The notes under the pieces: generated by a model
What the model was told of the DNA's origin: nothing
The model's input: the letters and a program-made list of their open reading frames with translations, nothing else
The model's database searches: none
Program-made: the position numbers and the translations under genes
NCBI GenBank assembly: GCA_003566995.1
Contig: PXBG01000125.1
Location: 1 to 32,441, forward strand
DNA: 32,441 nt
Source of the DNA: Syntrophobacteraceae bacterium
GTDB taxonomy: Bacteria > Desulfobacterota > Syntrophobacteria > Syntrophobacterales > Syntrophobacteraceae
Direction of reading: 5' to 3'
Shown here: piece after piece, positions 16,143 to 25,106 of the stretch
How positions within the stretch are numbered: position 1 is the first letter of the stretch
How the letters are laid out: every line of letters begins with the position of its first letter

Positions 16143-17201
16143 GTGATCGTTTTTGCCATGACCTGTGACGAACTGGCCCGGGAAATGAACCGTCGCTGGG
16201 GCAAAGGCCTTCATCATGCGGCGGCCCTCTACCGCGAAGTGTTCAAAAAGGGGAACAGGTCCTTTTTCAAGGCGCCTGAATTTGTCTCCTCCCCCTCTCT
16301 GGCCCGCCAGGTCGAGAAAACGGTCTGCTGGCCCTCGTGCAGGATCACCGCCCGGAAGAAAGACAATGTCTTGAAATGGGTTTCGACCCTTGCCGACGGG
16401 CATTGTGTGGAATCGGTCCTCATCCCCGCCCGGAGCCGCAACACCCTTTGCGTTTCCTCCCAGGTGGGCTGCAAAATGGGATGCCGGTTCTGTGTGACGG
16501 GGTCCATGGGCTTTGTGCGCCATCTCTCGGCGGAAGAAATCGTCTGGCAGGTCCATGCAGCCCGTTTTCAACTGAAAAAGCCCGTCCACAACGTGGTGTT
16601 CATGGGCATGGGGGAACCCCTCGACAATTTCCATGAGGTCATGAGGGCGGTGGACGTCATGAGCGACCAGCGGGGACTCGACATCTCCCATCGCCACATC
16701 ACCCTTTCCACTGCGGGTCATGCAGACGGCATTCAAAGGCTCGCAGCCCTCAATCGCCCCAACCTGAGGCTTGCCGTGTCCCTCAACGCGGCCAGCAACG
16801 AGCTCCGCAACCAGATCATGCCCATCAACCGAAGATATTCACTGGAGAGGCTCAGGGAAGAGCTGCGGGCCTATCCCCTGGGCAGAGACGGGGTCATTTT
16901 TGTGGAATATGTTCTTCTCGCAGGCGTCAACGACTCTCCGGAACACGCACATGAGCTCGCGGAGTATCTTTGCGGGCTTTCTGCACGTGTCAATGTCATT
17001 GCCTGCAACGGGAATGGTTCTTCAGCCTTTGAGGCCCCCCAGCCCGACCGGGTGCAAAAGTTTTGTGAATGGCTTGCAGCGCGCCGGGTGTTCGTGAGAC
17101 TGAGGCGGTCCAGGGGAGAAAAGATCATGGCCGGCTGCGGGCAGCTGGGAGCCTCTATCATGAAGGGAGAGGGTCGGGAGAAAGGCGGGGAGGCCTCATG
17201 A
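16143..17201 (+). CDS. RlmN/Cfr-family radical SAM protein (RNA methyltransferase family)
   Basis: A 352-residue radical SAM protein. The cluster motif is CKMGCRFC, preceded by TLCVSSQVG, with MGMGEPLDN for SAM, and the methyl-carrying cysteine region GCGQL near the C-terminus. RlmN methylates C2 of adenine in 23S rRNA and some tRNAs. Some signature parts differ from housekeeping RlmN: VNVIACNGNG occupies the position of the usual IPFNP-type segment. It may therefore be a paralogue with another target. The start is GTG at 16143; ATG at 16158 is also possible. It sits between lipB and lipA and overlaps lipA by four bases. Confidence 0.8.
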   Translation: MIVFAMTCDELAREMNRRWGKGLHHAAALYREVFKKGNRSFFKAPEFVSSPSLARQVEKTVCWPSCRITARKKDNVLKWVSTLADGHCVESVLIPARSRNTLCVSSQVGCKMGCRFCVTGSMGFVRHLSAEEIVWQVHAARFQLKKPVHNVVFMGMGEPLDNFHEVMRAVDVMSDQRGLDISHRHITLSTAGHADGIQRLAALNRPNLRLAVSLNAASNELRNQIMPINRRYSLERLREELRAYPLGRDGVIFVEYVLLAGVNDSPEHAHELAEYLCGLSARVNVIACNGNGSSAFEAPQPDRVQKFCEWLAARRVFVRLRRSRGEKIMAGCGQLGASIMKGEGREKGGEAS

Positions 17202-18133
17202 ATGAAAAACCTTCCAAACCGGGTGAAAGCAGGCCAGGTGCCGGTGATCGCGAAGGGTGCAAAGCATCCAAGCCCCCCTGGATCAGGGTGCGTCTTCCTT
17301 CCAGCGAATCCGTCGGGCGGGTGAAAGCTCTGATGCGCAGCAAATCGCTGCACACCGTGTGCGAGGAAGCCAGATGTCCCAACATGGCCGAGTGCTGGTC
17401 TTCAGGAACGGCCACATTTTTGATCCTGGGTGACCTTTGCACTCGAAATTGCCGCTTTTGTGCCGTTTCCAGCGGTGTTCCGCGTCCACTGGATCCTGAA
17501 GAACCGAACAAAATCCTTCAAGCGGTGAGGGCCATGGAGTTGAACCACGTGGTTCTCACATCGGTCACGCGCGATGATCTGCCCGATGGAGGGGCGTCGG
17601 TTTTTTCCCGGGCCATAAAAACGCTTCGCAGGGAAATGCCTCAGTGTTCTGTGGAAGTGCTCATCCCTGACTTTGGGGGGCACTGGAAAGCCCTGGAGAA
17701 GGTCTTCGCGGCGAGGCCTCATGTTTTGGCTCACAACATGGAAACGGTGGCCCGGCTTTATGAAAAGGTGAGGCCCGGGGCGAAGTATGGAAGATCCCTG
17801 GAGCTTTTGAGGCGGGCCTCGTCGTGGGGAGGAGATTTTGCCGTCAAGTCGGGAATCATGGTGGGGCTGGGCGAGCGTTGGGAGGAAATCCTTCAGGTCA
17901 TGGACGACCTGGGAAGGGCGGGCTGCCAAATCCTCACCGTCGGACAATACCTGAGCCCCGGTGGCGAGCATCTTCCGGTGGAGCGGTTCTACTCACCGGA
18001 GCAGTTTGAGGAGCTGCGCACTGCGGGCCTCGATAAAGGTTTTCTCTGGGTTGAATCGGGTCCGCTGGTTCGCAGCTCCTACCACGCAGAAGAGCAAAGA
18101 CGGCACCTGGTCAGGATGAACTCTCCCCGGTGA
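17198..18133 (+). CDS. lipA: Lipoyl synthase
   Basis: The 311-residue radical SAM enzyme inserts two sulfurs into protein-bound octanoyl chains. The auxiliary cluster motif CEEARCPNMAEC and the radical SAM motif CTRNCRFC are both intact, and the C-terminal RSSY serine that ligates the auxiliary cluster is present. The ATG at 17198 overlaps the preceding stop as ATGA. It completes a seven-gene set with E1, E2, E3, lipB and the RlmN-like gene. Its 3' end overlaps the convergent helicase gene by 23 bases. Confidence 0.95.
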   Translation: MNEKPSKPGESRPGAGDREGCKASKPPWIRVRLPSSESVGRVKALMRSKSLHTVCEEARCPNMAECWSSGTATFLILGDLCTRNCRFCAVSSGVPRPLDPEEPNKILQAVRAMELNHVVLTSVTRDDLPDGGASVFSRAIKTLRREMPQCSVEVLIPDFGGHWKALEKVFAARPHVLAHNMETVARLYEKVRPGAKYGRSLELLRRASSWGGDFAVKSGIMVGLGERWEEILQVMDDLGRAGCQILTVGQYLSPGGEHLPVERFYSPEQFEELRTAGLDKGFLWVESGPLVRSSYHAEEQRRHLVRMNSPR

Positions 18134-19769
18134 CGTTCGGTGCACTTTTTTTTCTGTTCCCGGGCCTTTTTCTGGACGGGGCCGAGCCGGCCCCTCCCCT
18201 GCTTCCGCCTCCAGGCCGTCTCGATGGAGCCGCCCGTTTTTGTTCTGAAGAAGGTGCGGGCGGTGGCGGCGGCAGGACGAGCCAATCGTCTTCGGGATGA
18301 ATGCATTTCAGTCCACGGCCGATGTATTTTTCGATCACCGGAATCTGAAAGGAATCGTCCTCACTGGCGAAACTGATGGAGATCCCCGTGGCCCCCGCCC
18401 TCCCCGTTCGGCCGATGCGGTGCACGTAATCCTCGGGGTCCATGGGAAGGTGGTAATTGATCACATGGCTCACGTCGTCGATGTGGAGTCCTCTTGCGGC
18501 CACATCCGTGGCCACGAGCACCCGGGTTTTCCCCCCTTTGAAACTTTCCAGCACACGCACCCGCTTTTTCTGGTCCACTTCTCCCGAGAGCAGTTCGCTT
18601 TTGATCCCATAGCGGTTCAGTTGTTCCGTGAGTCGCCGCGTCTGGTCGCGCCGGTTTCCAAAGACGATGACTTTCTTGAGGTTCTGAAGCGTGATGAGAT
18701 TGTACAGAAGGGCGAATTTGTCCTCCATGGTCACGATGTAGATGATGAGTTTCACCGAGTCCACCGCCACCTGTTCCGGTTCAATGTCCACCGTCACGGG
18801 ATCGCGTGTCCACTGGGAGGCGAGGCGCGTGACGTCCTCGCTGAGAGTGGCGCTGAGCAAAAGCGTCTGGCGTTTGTCTTTGTAGGGGGTGCTGCGGACG
18901 ATCTGCTGCACATCGGGAATGAAGCCCATGTCGAGCATGCGGTCGGCTTCATCGATGACGAGCATTTCCACCCTGTCCAGCCTGATGTCCCCTTGCCGCT
19001 GGAAATCCAGGAGTCTTCCGGGAGTGGCGGCCACAATGTCCACGGGACTGTCCGTCAACTGGCGCCGCTGTTTTTCATAGTCCATGCCCCCGTAGACGGC
19101 GACAGTTCTGTGGGGAGTGTGCCGGGCGAGGTCTCGGGCATCCTTTTCGATCTGAATGACCAGTTCCCGGGTGGGGCCCAGGATCAGCACACGGGGTCTT
19201 CCTGCACCGTGAGGACGGGGAGGGGGGTTATTGAGAAGGTGCCTGAGGGCACCGATCATGTAGACAGCCGTCTTTCCCGTTCCTGTCTGTGCCTTGCCCG
19301 CCGCATCGGAACCCGCAAGAACGTGCGGCAGCATGGCAGCCTGTATGGGAGTGCAGTATTGAAATCCCAGGTCAAAAACCGCGCGCATGATTTCGTCGGG
19401 GAGCTGAAGATCGTGGAACCGGGTCCGGCCCTCCAGTTCGGGGACTTTGAACCTGGAGATGTCCCAGGCTTCCTCTTCTCTCGGGGCGCTGGGCACAGGA
19501 GCCGCCGACGGGTCCTGCACCTGCGCTTTGCCTTTTTTCTCCTGTTCCCCCCTGGGTCGTCTCGGACGCCTGGAACGTTTGCGGGGCGGACGCGCTCTCC
19601 CGGTGCGGGTTTCCTGGGAAGTCCCATCCCCGGGTGATGGCCCGGGAGCTTTTTGATTTTCTGAAGCCGGTGGTTCATCACCGGTTTTGGGCTGGCTGGC
19701 TTCTTTCCTTGCAGCCGATCCCCTTGTCCATGCTTTGAACTTGCTGATGATGGATTTGATCAATTGCAT
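18111..19769 (-). CDS. DEAD-box ATP-dependent RNA helicase (RhlB/RhlE-like)
   Basis: A 552-residue RNA helicase. A basic, Pro/Arg/Lys-rich N-terminal region (about 110 residues) precedes the core: a Q-motif, AQTGTGKT, PTRELVIQIE, TPGRLLDF, DEAD in VIDEADRML, SAT, and the second RecA domain ending HRIGRTGRAG. A Gly/Arg/Pro/Ser-rich basic tail follows, typical for non-specific RNA binding. The start is uncertain: the ATG at 19769 has AGAAGG but very close, and a TTG at 19847 would add 26 residues. It is probably cytoplasmic and involved in RNA decay or ribosome assembly. Confidence 0.9.
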   Translation of the reverse strand: MQLIKSIISKFKAWTRGSAARKEASQPKTGDEPPASENQKAPGPSPGDGTSQETRTGRARPPRKRSRRPRRPRGEQEKKGKAQVQDPSAAPVPSAPREEEAWDISRFKVPELEGRTRFHDLQLPDEIMRAVFDLGFQYCTPIQAAMLPHVLAGSDAAGKAQTGTGKTAVYMIGALRHLLNNPPPRPHGAGRPRVLILGPTRELVIQIEKDARDLARHTPHRTVAVYGGMDYEKQRRQLTDSPVDIVAATPGRLLDFQRQGDIRLDRVEMLVIDEADRMLDMGFIPDVQQIVRSTPYKDKRQTLLLSATLSEDVTRLASQWTRDPVTVDIEPEQVAVDSVKLIIYIVTMEDKFALLYNLITLQNLKKVIVFGNRRDQTRRLTEQLNRYGIKSELLSGEVDQKKRVRVLESFKGGKTRVLVATDVAARGLHIDDVSHVINYHLPMDPEDYVHRIGRTGRAGATGISISFASEDDSFQIPVIEKYIGRGLKCIHPEDDWLVLPPPPPAPSSEQKRAAPSRRPGGGSRGGAGSAPSRKRPGNRKKSAPNVTGESSS

Positions 19770-19876
19770 ACCTTCTGATGAAAAAAAGTCATTGATTGAT
19801 GTTTTCTGAATGCCGGAAAGGCGCTGTGCCCTTTGCGGCCCCTGCAAGGCCTGTGGCGATCATTCTTTCTGACATT

Positions 19877-21463
19877 TCAGCTGTGTTCCCGGGTTTTCAG
19901 AAAAGTGATTCCCGGCCAGTCGTTCATGACGAACTTGAGACGCCACTCATTGGGTGCCAGGTAGGTCAAAAGTCCCGCCGCATCGTGAGCCAGGTTGTTC
20001 TGGTTTTTTCTCTCAAAATCTTCGAGAAGCTTTTTGTCCCCGGCCTCCACCCACCGGGCGGTGGTGAAGCTGGGGGGTTCGTAGATGGCGTCCACTCCGT
20101 ACTCGTCTTTGAGCCTGGCCATGGTCACATCGAACTGTAGCACCCCCACGGCCCCGAGAATGTAGTCTCTGCCCACAAAGGGTCGAAAAAACTGCACGGC
20201 ACCCTCTTCCGCCAGTTGCTTCAATCCCTTTTGAAGCTGTTTCATTTTCAGGGGATTTTTGAGGATCACTCTCCTGAAGTGCTCCGGCGCAAAATTGGGA
20301 ATGCCTCTGAACTGAAGGGGTTCTTTTTCCGTGAAAGTGTCCCCGATTTTTATGGTGCCATGGTTGTGAAGGCCGATGATGTCTCCGGGGAAGGCCTCCT
20401 CCACGTTGGCCCGGTCCTGGGCCAGAAAAATGATGGCGTTGGAAAGGGTGATTTCTTTTCCCAGGCGGTGGTGCTGCACTTTCATGCCTCGGGTGAACCT
20501 GCCCGAGCAGACCCTCAGAAAGGCTATGCGATCCCGGTGGGCGGGGTCCATGTTTGCCTGAATCTTGAAAACGAATCCCGAGAAAGATTCCTCGTAGGGA
20601 GAAACCTCCCGAACGTTGGAGGGTCGGGGACCGGGAGGGGGCGCCATTTCCACAAAGGCATTCAGCAGCTCTCGCACTCCGAAGTTGTTGAGTGCGCTTC
20701 CGAAAAAGACCGGGGTCTGGTTTCCCCTGAGGTACTGGTCCATTTCAAAGGGGTTGGCGGCACCCACAATCAGTTCCACATCTTCCCGCAACTGGTCTGC
20801 CTGGGATTGAAGGTGTTCGTCCAGGACCGGGTCGGAGAGATCGCCGATGACTATTCCCTCCTGCTTGCGCGTTTCCATGCCCGGCGTGAAAAGGTGCAGA
20901 GCGTTGTTGTAGAAGTCGTAGACACCCTTGAACCTTTTTCCCGCTCCAATGGGCCAGGAAAGGGGCGTGCATTCGATCTGCAGCTTGTCTTCGATTTCCG
21001 AAAGAATGTCTAGGGGCGGCAGTCCCTCCCGGTCCATTTTATTGATGAAGGTGATGATGGGGGTGTTGCGCATGCGGCACACCTCCATGAGCTTTTCCGT
21101 CTGGGGTTCCACGCCATTCACACTGTCTATGACCATGAGGGCGCTGTCCACGGCCGTGAGCACCCGGTAGGTGTCTTCGGAGAAATCCTGGTGGCCCGGT
21201 GTGTCGAGAAGGTTGATTTCATAATTTCTGTAATCGAACTTCATGACAGACGTTGTGACGGAGATGCCCCTTTCCTTTTCGATGGCCATCCAGTCACTGG
21301 TGGCATGGCGTGCCGCTTTTCGGGCTTTGATGGCCCCGGCCAGCTGTATGGCTCCTCCGAAAAGGAGCAGCTTTTCCGTGAGAGTCGTTTTTCCTGCATC
21401 GGGATGGCTGATGATGCCGAAGCACCTTCGCCGGTCCACTTCCTTGTGGTGTTGCTTGTTCAC
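19877..21463 (-). CDS. prfC: Peptide chain release factor 3
   Basis: A 528-residue translational GTPase that recycles release factors 1 and 2, matching the usual length of about 530. G motifs are visible: [42 protein letters not shown] and FINKMDREG. The domain III end [17 protein letters not shown] is present. The GTG at 21463 is chosen because AGAGG lies about nine bases upstream and the length then matches the family. The open frame further upstream to 21760 has no family similarity. Confidence 0.93.
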   Translation of the reverse strand: MNKQHHKEVDRRRCFGIISHPDAGKTTLTEKLLLFGGAIQLAGAIKARKAARHATSDWMAIEKERGISVTTSVMKFDYRNYEINLLDTPGHQDFSEDTYRVLTAVDSALMVIDSVNGVEPQTEKLMEVCRMRNTPIITFINKMDREGLPPLDILSEIEDKLQIECTPLSWPIGAGKRFKGVYDFYNNALHLFTPGMETRKQEGIVIGDLSDPVLDEHLQSQADQLREDVELIVGAANPFEMDQYLRGNQTPVFFGSALNNFGVRELLNAFVEMAPPPGPRPSNVREVSPYEESFSGFVFKIQANMDPAHRDRIAFLRVCSGRFTRGMKVQHHRLGKEITLSNAIIFLAQDRANVEEAFPGDIIGLHNHGTIKIGDTFTEKEPLQFRGIPNFAPEHFRRVILKNPLKMKQLQKGLKQLAEEGAVQFFRPFVGRDYILGAVGVLQFDVTMARLKDEYGVDAIYEPPSFTTARWVEAGDKKLLEDFERKNQNNLAHDAAGLLTYLAPNEWRLKFVMNDWPGITFLKTREHS

Positions 21464-21600
21464 GCTGAAAACCTCTGTGATAAAAACCTGAATGAATGCC
21501 TGAAAGGCCATGTCAAAGGATGCCGGTCCATGATGCGGTGAAATATAAGGAAAATCATGAAAAGGGTCAATGGCGGGGCCCTGGTTCTCCCCGGGGAATG

Positions 21601-22167
21601 TCACTCGCTGGAAGCGGCAGATCCGAAGGAACGTTCGAAAAGTTGCTCGATGGCCTCCCGGCCTTTTTCCGTGAGGTTTCTCGTTCCCGTTCCCACAAAG
21701 GTCTGGTGGGTGATGACCGCATCCCCCTGAACCCAGGCCTTGTCCTGCCAGTTGTACCATTGTTTCCGGTCCTGATCGTAAACGGACAGGGGACGGTTGA
21801 AGAATTTGGCCAGTTCAACGCCCCAGCCCGTTCCCCCTTTCACCGTGCCGTCTTCTCTGATGGTTCCTACGGCGAAGACCTGATAGCCGCTGTTGATCAT
21901 GTGAAAGATGGACTGCATGACGCGACGGATCTTGTTCACGTTGGTGTAAGTCCTTCCCATGCGCTGGCAGACGATTTCCATGCTCACGTCTCCGCGCCTC
22001 AAATCCTCCTCCGTGAGAAACTTGACATTTTTCACGCGCTCCATCTCGTGCCCCACAAAAGTGAAGTTCACCTCTTTGATGCCCCACTTTTCGGCACATT
22101 GCCCGAAGGTCGTTTCCGCTCCTTTGAGCCCGCCGCTGTAAAGTATGTGCTGTGAAGGATCGGCCAT
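21601..22167 (-). CDS. Conserved hypothetical protein, possibly SLOG/Rossmann-type nucleotide binding
   Basis: A 188-residue soluble protein. It begins with [14 protein letters not shown], has a middle helix [16 protein letters not shown], and a [20 protein letters not shown] segment. This last pattern, with a glycine-rich loop followed by a strand and an aromatic stretch, resembles SLOG-superfamily Rossmann folds that bind nucleotides or related ligands. No catalytic residues can be assigned, and the assignment is tentative. The ATG at 22167 follows ACGGAG. A TATAAT box lies about 30 bases upstream. It is followed at 138 bases by prfC on the same strand. Confidence 0.65.
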   Translation of the reverse strand: MADPSQHILYSGGLKGAETTFGQCAEKWGIKEVNFTFVGHEMERVKNVKFLTEEDLRRGDVSMEIVCQRMGRTYTNVNKIRRVMQSIFHMINSGYQVFAVGTIREDGTVKGGTGWGVELAKFFNRPLSVYDQDRKQWYNWQDKAWVQGDAVITHQTFVGTGTRNLTEKGREAIEQLFERSFGSAASSE

Positions 22168-22547
22168 CTCTTTTTCTCCGTTATTATGAACTTATATTAT
22201 ATGTGAGCATTCGTTGCTTGGGGAAAACGTCTGTTCATGTTCCCTGTATGGTTCACAGAAACTGAGGATCTTGTCCCCATCTTCTGGCAGTGTGCAAAAA
22301 GGATTCATTTTAACATCTTCCGTACATGTGAGGTTACGGGAAAGTGACATATTTTTGCGGCCCGTCGCATCAGCTGTATTGCCACCCGCACCAACAGGTT
22401 GAAGGCGCTGTGATTATTCATATTCCCTAAAGCCTGCTGTCTTCAGGGGCAAGGTTCTGAGAGGGGATCATCGCCCATTGTGTGTGACATTGGAAGTCAA
22501 ATCATTGCTCAAGGCTGCGCAAAGCTTCAAAAAAGGAGGGTATTTCC
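22168..22547. other. Divergent intergenic region of 380 bp
   Basis: The region separates divergent genes. A TATAAT on the minus strand near 22196-22201 probably belongs to the promoter of the 21601-22167 gene. The strong AGGAGGG site at 22534-22540 serves the plus-strand gene. I see no RNA gene, repeat or coding frame in it. Confidence 0.4.
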
Positions 22548-22910
22548 GTGTGGAACAGAGAAGAGCTGAAAAGTCATCGTGAGATCGTGGATCAGATCGA
22601 CTGGAACATGACGCCCGAGAAGGCCGTGGAAACTTTCCTGGAGTGGGGAACGGGCTGGTCCCGAAAAGAGGACTATGTGCGCTATGACGGACAGTCGGCC
22701 TACTATTTCGTCATCTACGAGTGGGAAGAACCCCTGCAGGCGACCCTCATTCGCCGCGACACGAGCAATGTGGAGGAAGTGGCCAGGGTGGACGTGCCCC
22801 GGGAAATGCTTCAAAGGGCCATCGAAGAAGCCGGGCGCAAGCCGGGGGTGGGTGTGTACGCCATCACGGACGAGGTCAAAGAGTGGCTGCAAGATGCCCT
22901 GAACTGCTGA
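22548..22910 (+). CDS. DVU0772-family conserved protein
   Basis: A 120-residue soluble acidic protein. Its opening LKSHREIVDQIDWNMTPEKA, then VETFLEWGTGW, YYFVIYEWEEP and the ending YAITDEVKEWLQDAL, match my recollection of the DVU0772 family of sulfate-reducing delta-proteobacteria. The function is unknown, and there are no membrane segments or metal motifs. The GTG start at 22548 has AGGAGGG seven bases upstream. It is followed by a hairpin and a REP-like copy before the convergent kinase gene. Confidence 0.7.
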   Translation: MWNREELKSHREIVDQIDWNMTPEKAVETFLEWGTGWSRKEDYVRYDGQSAYYFVIYEWEEPLQATLIRRDTSNVEEVARVDVPREMLQRAIEEAGRKPGVGVYAITDEVKEWLQDALNC

Positions 22911-22939
22911 AAAAGGTTCACACCCCAAGGGGTTCGGGC

Positions 22940-22982
22940 CAGGGTGGAAGGCAATGCTGTTGACTTAGGCTTTTCCACCCTG
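22940..22982. terminator. Hairpin between convergent genes
   Basis: CAGGGTGGAA and TTCCACCCTG are perfect 10-base arms around a 23-base loop. They lie between the DVU0772-family gene and the convergent kinase. No T-run follows on either strand, so it may be a bidirectional or Rho-aided terminator, or simply an RNA-stabilising hairpin. Confidence 0.4.
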
Positions 22983-22998
22983 AATAAAATCCCCTTCA

Positions 22999-23026
22999 CG
23001 TCATTCCCGCGCAGGCGGAAATCAAG
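22999..23026 (-). repeat. Isolated REP-like palindrome
   Basis: CGTCATTCCCGCGCAGGCGG with a following AATC/AAG is the reverse complement of the repeat unit of the array at 3616-3993, with small changes. A more degenerate unit follows to about 23070. It marks the 3' end of the convergent gene pair. Confidence 0.65.
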
Positions 23027-23096
23027 TCTTTTTAGGGCCTTCGGGGGCCCTCGCTTTCGTGGGGGTCACGGGACCGGGCAACACATAAGTTACCCT

Positions 23097-25106
23097 TCAC
23101 TTCAACGCCTCCCGTATCTTGAGGGCCAGTTCCTGAAGGGAGAAAGGCTTCTGAATGAAATGGACACCTTCGTGAAGGACACCCTCCTGAGCGATCACGT
23201 TGGCGGTGTAGCCGGACATGTAAAGGGTTCTGAGGTGGGGCCAGCGTGCCCCAAGCTCCTTTGACAGGCTCCGGCCGCTCATGTGGGGCATGACCACATC
23301 CGTGATGAGAAGGTGAACATTGCCCGTGCGCTCCCGAGACATTCTGATGGCCAGTTCGGGTGAATTTGCCGTCAGCACGTTGTAACCAAGCCCGTAAAGC
23401 ATCTTGTCGACCAGTTCCAGAATGGAGACTTCGTCCTCCACGACCAGCACCGTTTCACCCAGGCTTCGTGGTGCCTCCTGTGCATGTTGTCCCCCCTCCA
23501 GGGGCATTTCTCCGGCGTACCGTGGAAGGTATATTTTGAAGGTGGCTCCTTTTCCCGGTTCGCTGTGGACCTCCACAAAACCCTCGTTCTGTTTGACGAT
23601 GCCGTAAATGGTGGAAAGACCAAGGCCGCTGCCGCTGCCCATTGCCTTGGTGGTGAAAAATGGCTCGAAGACATTGGCGAGGGTCTCCCGGGACATGCCG
23701 CAGCCGTCGTCGCTCACGGAAAGGAATACAAATTCACCGGGAAAACGGTCCTTGCCCATTGGGCAATGGGTTTCATCAAAAACAGTCGTTCCCGTTTCAA
23801 TGGTGATTCGGCCTGTGGTGGTGATGGCATCCCGGGAATTGATGCAAAGGTTGGTCAATATCTGGTCGACCTGGGAAGGGTCTATCCTCACGGGCCCCAT
23901 TCCGGAGCCCGGCAACCAGACCAGATCGATGTTTTCACCGATGAGCCGTTGAAGAACCTTGAGGGTGTTCTCGATGACTTCGTTCAGTTGGAGCACTTTC
24001 GGCGCAATGGTCTGTTTGCGTGCAAAGGCGAGGAGTTGGCGGGTGATGTCCGCTGAGCGGGTGGCGGCTTGGTGAATTTGAGTGAGTTTGTCATGGAGGG
24101 AGTGGGAGGGGCTCAGTTCTCCCAGGGCGAGCTCGGCATAACCCAGGATCACGCTGAGCATGTTGTTGAAGTCGTGGGCCACGCCACCCGCCAGCTGACC
24201 CACTGAATCCATTTTCTGTGCCTGGTTGAGCTGTTCCTGCAGCTTTTCCCTTTCCTCCTCTGCTTTTTTCCGTTCAGTGATGTCCATGATGGTGCCCACC
24301 AGCCTGACAGGCCTGCCTTCGCCATCCGTTTCAAACCTGCCCATGTCATGCATCCAGCGTTCCCGACCATCCCCTTTTCTGATGATTTTGTATTCCTGTT
24401 CGAAACGTTCAAGGTTTTTCAGGGCGTGTTCTTGCGCGAGCATCACCTTGGTGCGCCATTCGGGAAGAATAAGAGCCTGCCATTGGTCCCTGGTGTTGTC
24501 GCGGCCGGGGTCCAGCCCCAGCAGATCATGAAGAACCTTGGAACCTTTCCACGTGCTGTGCACGAGGTCCAGTGAATAACTTCCTATTCCCGCTGCCTCC
24601 TGTGACTTGCGAAGCATTTGCTCATTTTCTCTCACGGCCTTTTCCGCTCGCCGGTTTCTGGCGAGCAGCCGAAAAGCGCTCAGTTTGTCTTCAAGACGCC
24701 TGGCGAACACCGTGTACAATCGGCGTGTCTGCTCATTCGGAACGGTTGTGTGTTCAAAAAAAATGACATCCTCGTCCACTGAATCCTGGTTGAAAACCAC
24801 CTGCAGCAGACAAGGGTGGCCCGAGAGCTCCTCGAGCTTTGCCCGGGCTTCCTCGAGAGTTGAGAATCCCGAGGAAGCGAAGAGGCGTCGCTGTTCAAAA
24901 CCGCCGCACAGGACTGCGAAACAGCGGGCTCCGAAAAGTCTCGTCACCTTTTCAACGGCCTCGCGGGCCAGTTGCTCTTCCGATTCCGCAAAGGCCAATC
25001 CTGAAAGCTCATGGAGTATGGAAAGCTCGGCCAGGATGGTGTGGCGGGGATCGGAAAACCCCTTTCTCTGGCCTTCACTCACATGCATTTTTGCTTTGGA
25101 GATCAT
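23097..25106 (-). CDS. Hybrid sensor histidine kinase with GAF-like and PAS input and a C-terminal receiver domain
   Basis: A 669-residue cytoplasmic protein without membrane segments. The N-terminal 160 residues look like a GAF sensor. A PAS/PAC domain follows (about 175-290, ending [15 protein letters not shown]). The HisKA domain has the phosphoacceptor in GGVAHDFNN, and HATPase_c shows [16 protein letters not shown] and [15 protein letters not shown]. The receiver domain has its aspartate in [13 protein letters not shown]. The start ATG overlaps the stop of the upstream FIST gene as ATGA, so the two are translationally coupled and the FIST protein probably feeds this kinase. Confidence 0.92.
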   Translation of the reverse strand: MISKAKMHVSEGQRKGFSDPRHTILAELSILHELSGLAFAESEEQLAREAVEKVTRLFGARCFAVLCGGFEQRRLFASSGFSTLEEARAKLEELSGHPCLLQVVFNQDSVDEDVIFFEHTTVPNEQTRRLYTVFARRLEDKLSAFRLLARNRRAEKAVRENEQMLRKSQEAAGIGSYSLDLVHSTWKGSKVLHDLLGLDPGRDNTRDQWQALILPEWRTKVMLAQEHALKNLERFEQEYKIIRKGDGRERWMHDMGRFETDGEGRPVRLVGTIMDITERKKAEEEREKLQEQLNQAQKMDSVGQLAGGVAHDFNNMLSVILGYAELALGELSPSHSLHDKLTQIHQAATRSADITRQLLAFARKQTIAPKVLQLNEVIENTLKVLQRLIGENIDLVWLPGSGMGPVRIDPSQVDQILTNLCINSRDAITTTGRITIETGTTVFDETHCPMGKDRFPGEFVFLSVSDDGCGMSRETLANVFEPFFTTKAMGSGSGLGLSTIYGIVKQNEGFVEVHSEPGKGATFKIYLPRYAGEMPLEGGQHAQEAPRSLGETVLVVEDEVSILELVDKMLYGLGYNVLTANSPELAIRMSRERTGNVHLLITDVVMPHMSGRSLSKELGARWPHLRTLYMSGYTANVIAQEGVLHEGVHFIQKPFSLQELALKIREALK

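Noticed and set aside
18297-19637. 446-codon plus-strand frame opposite the helicase
   Set aside because: The helicase motifs on the minus strand are complete; the plus frame is an antisense shadow.
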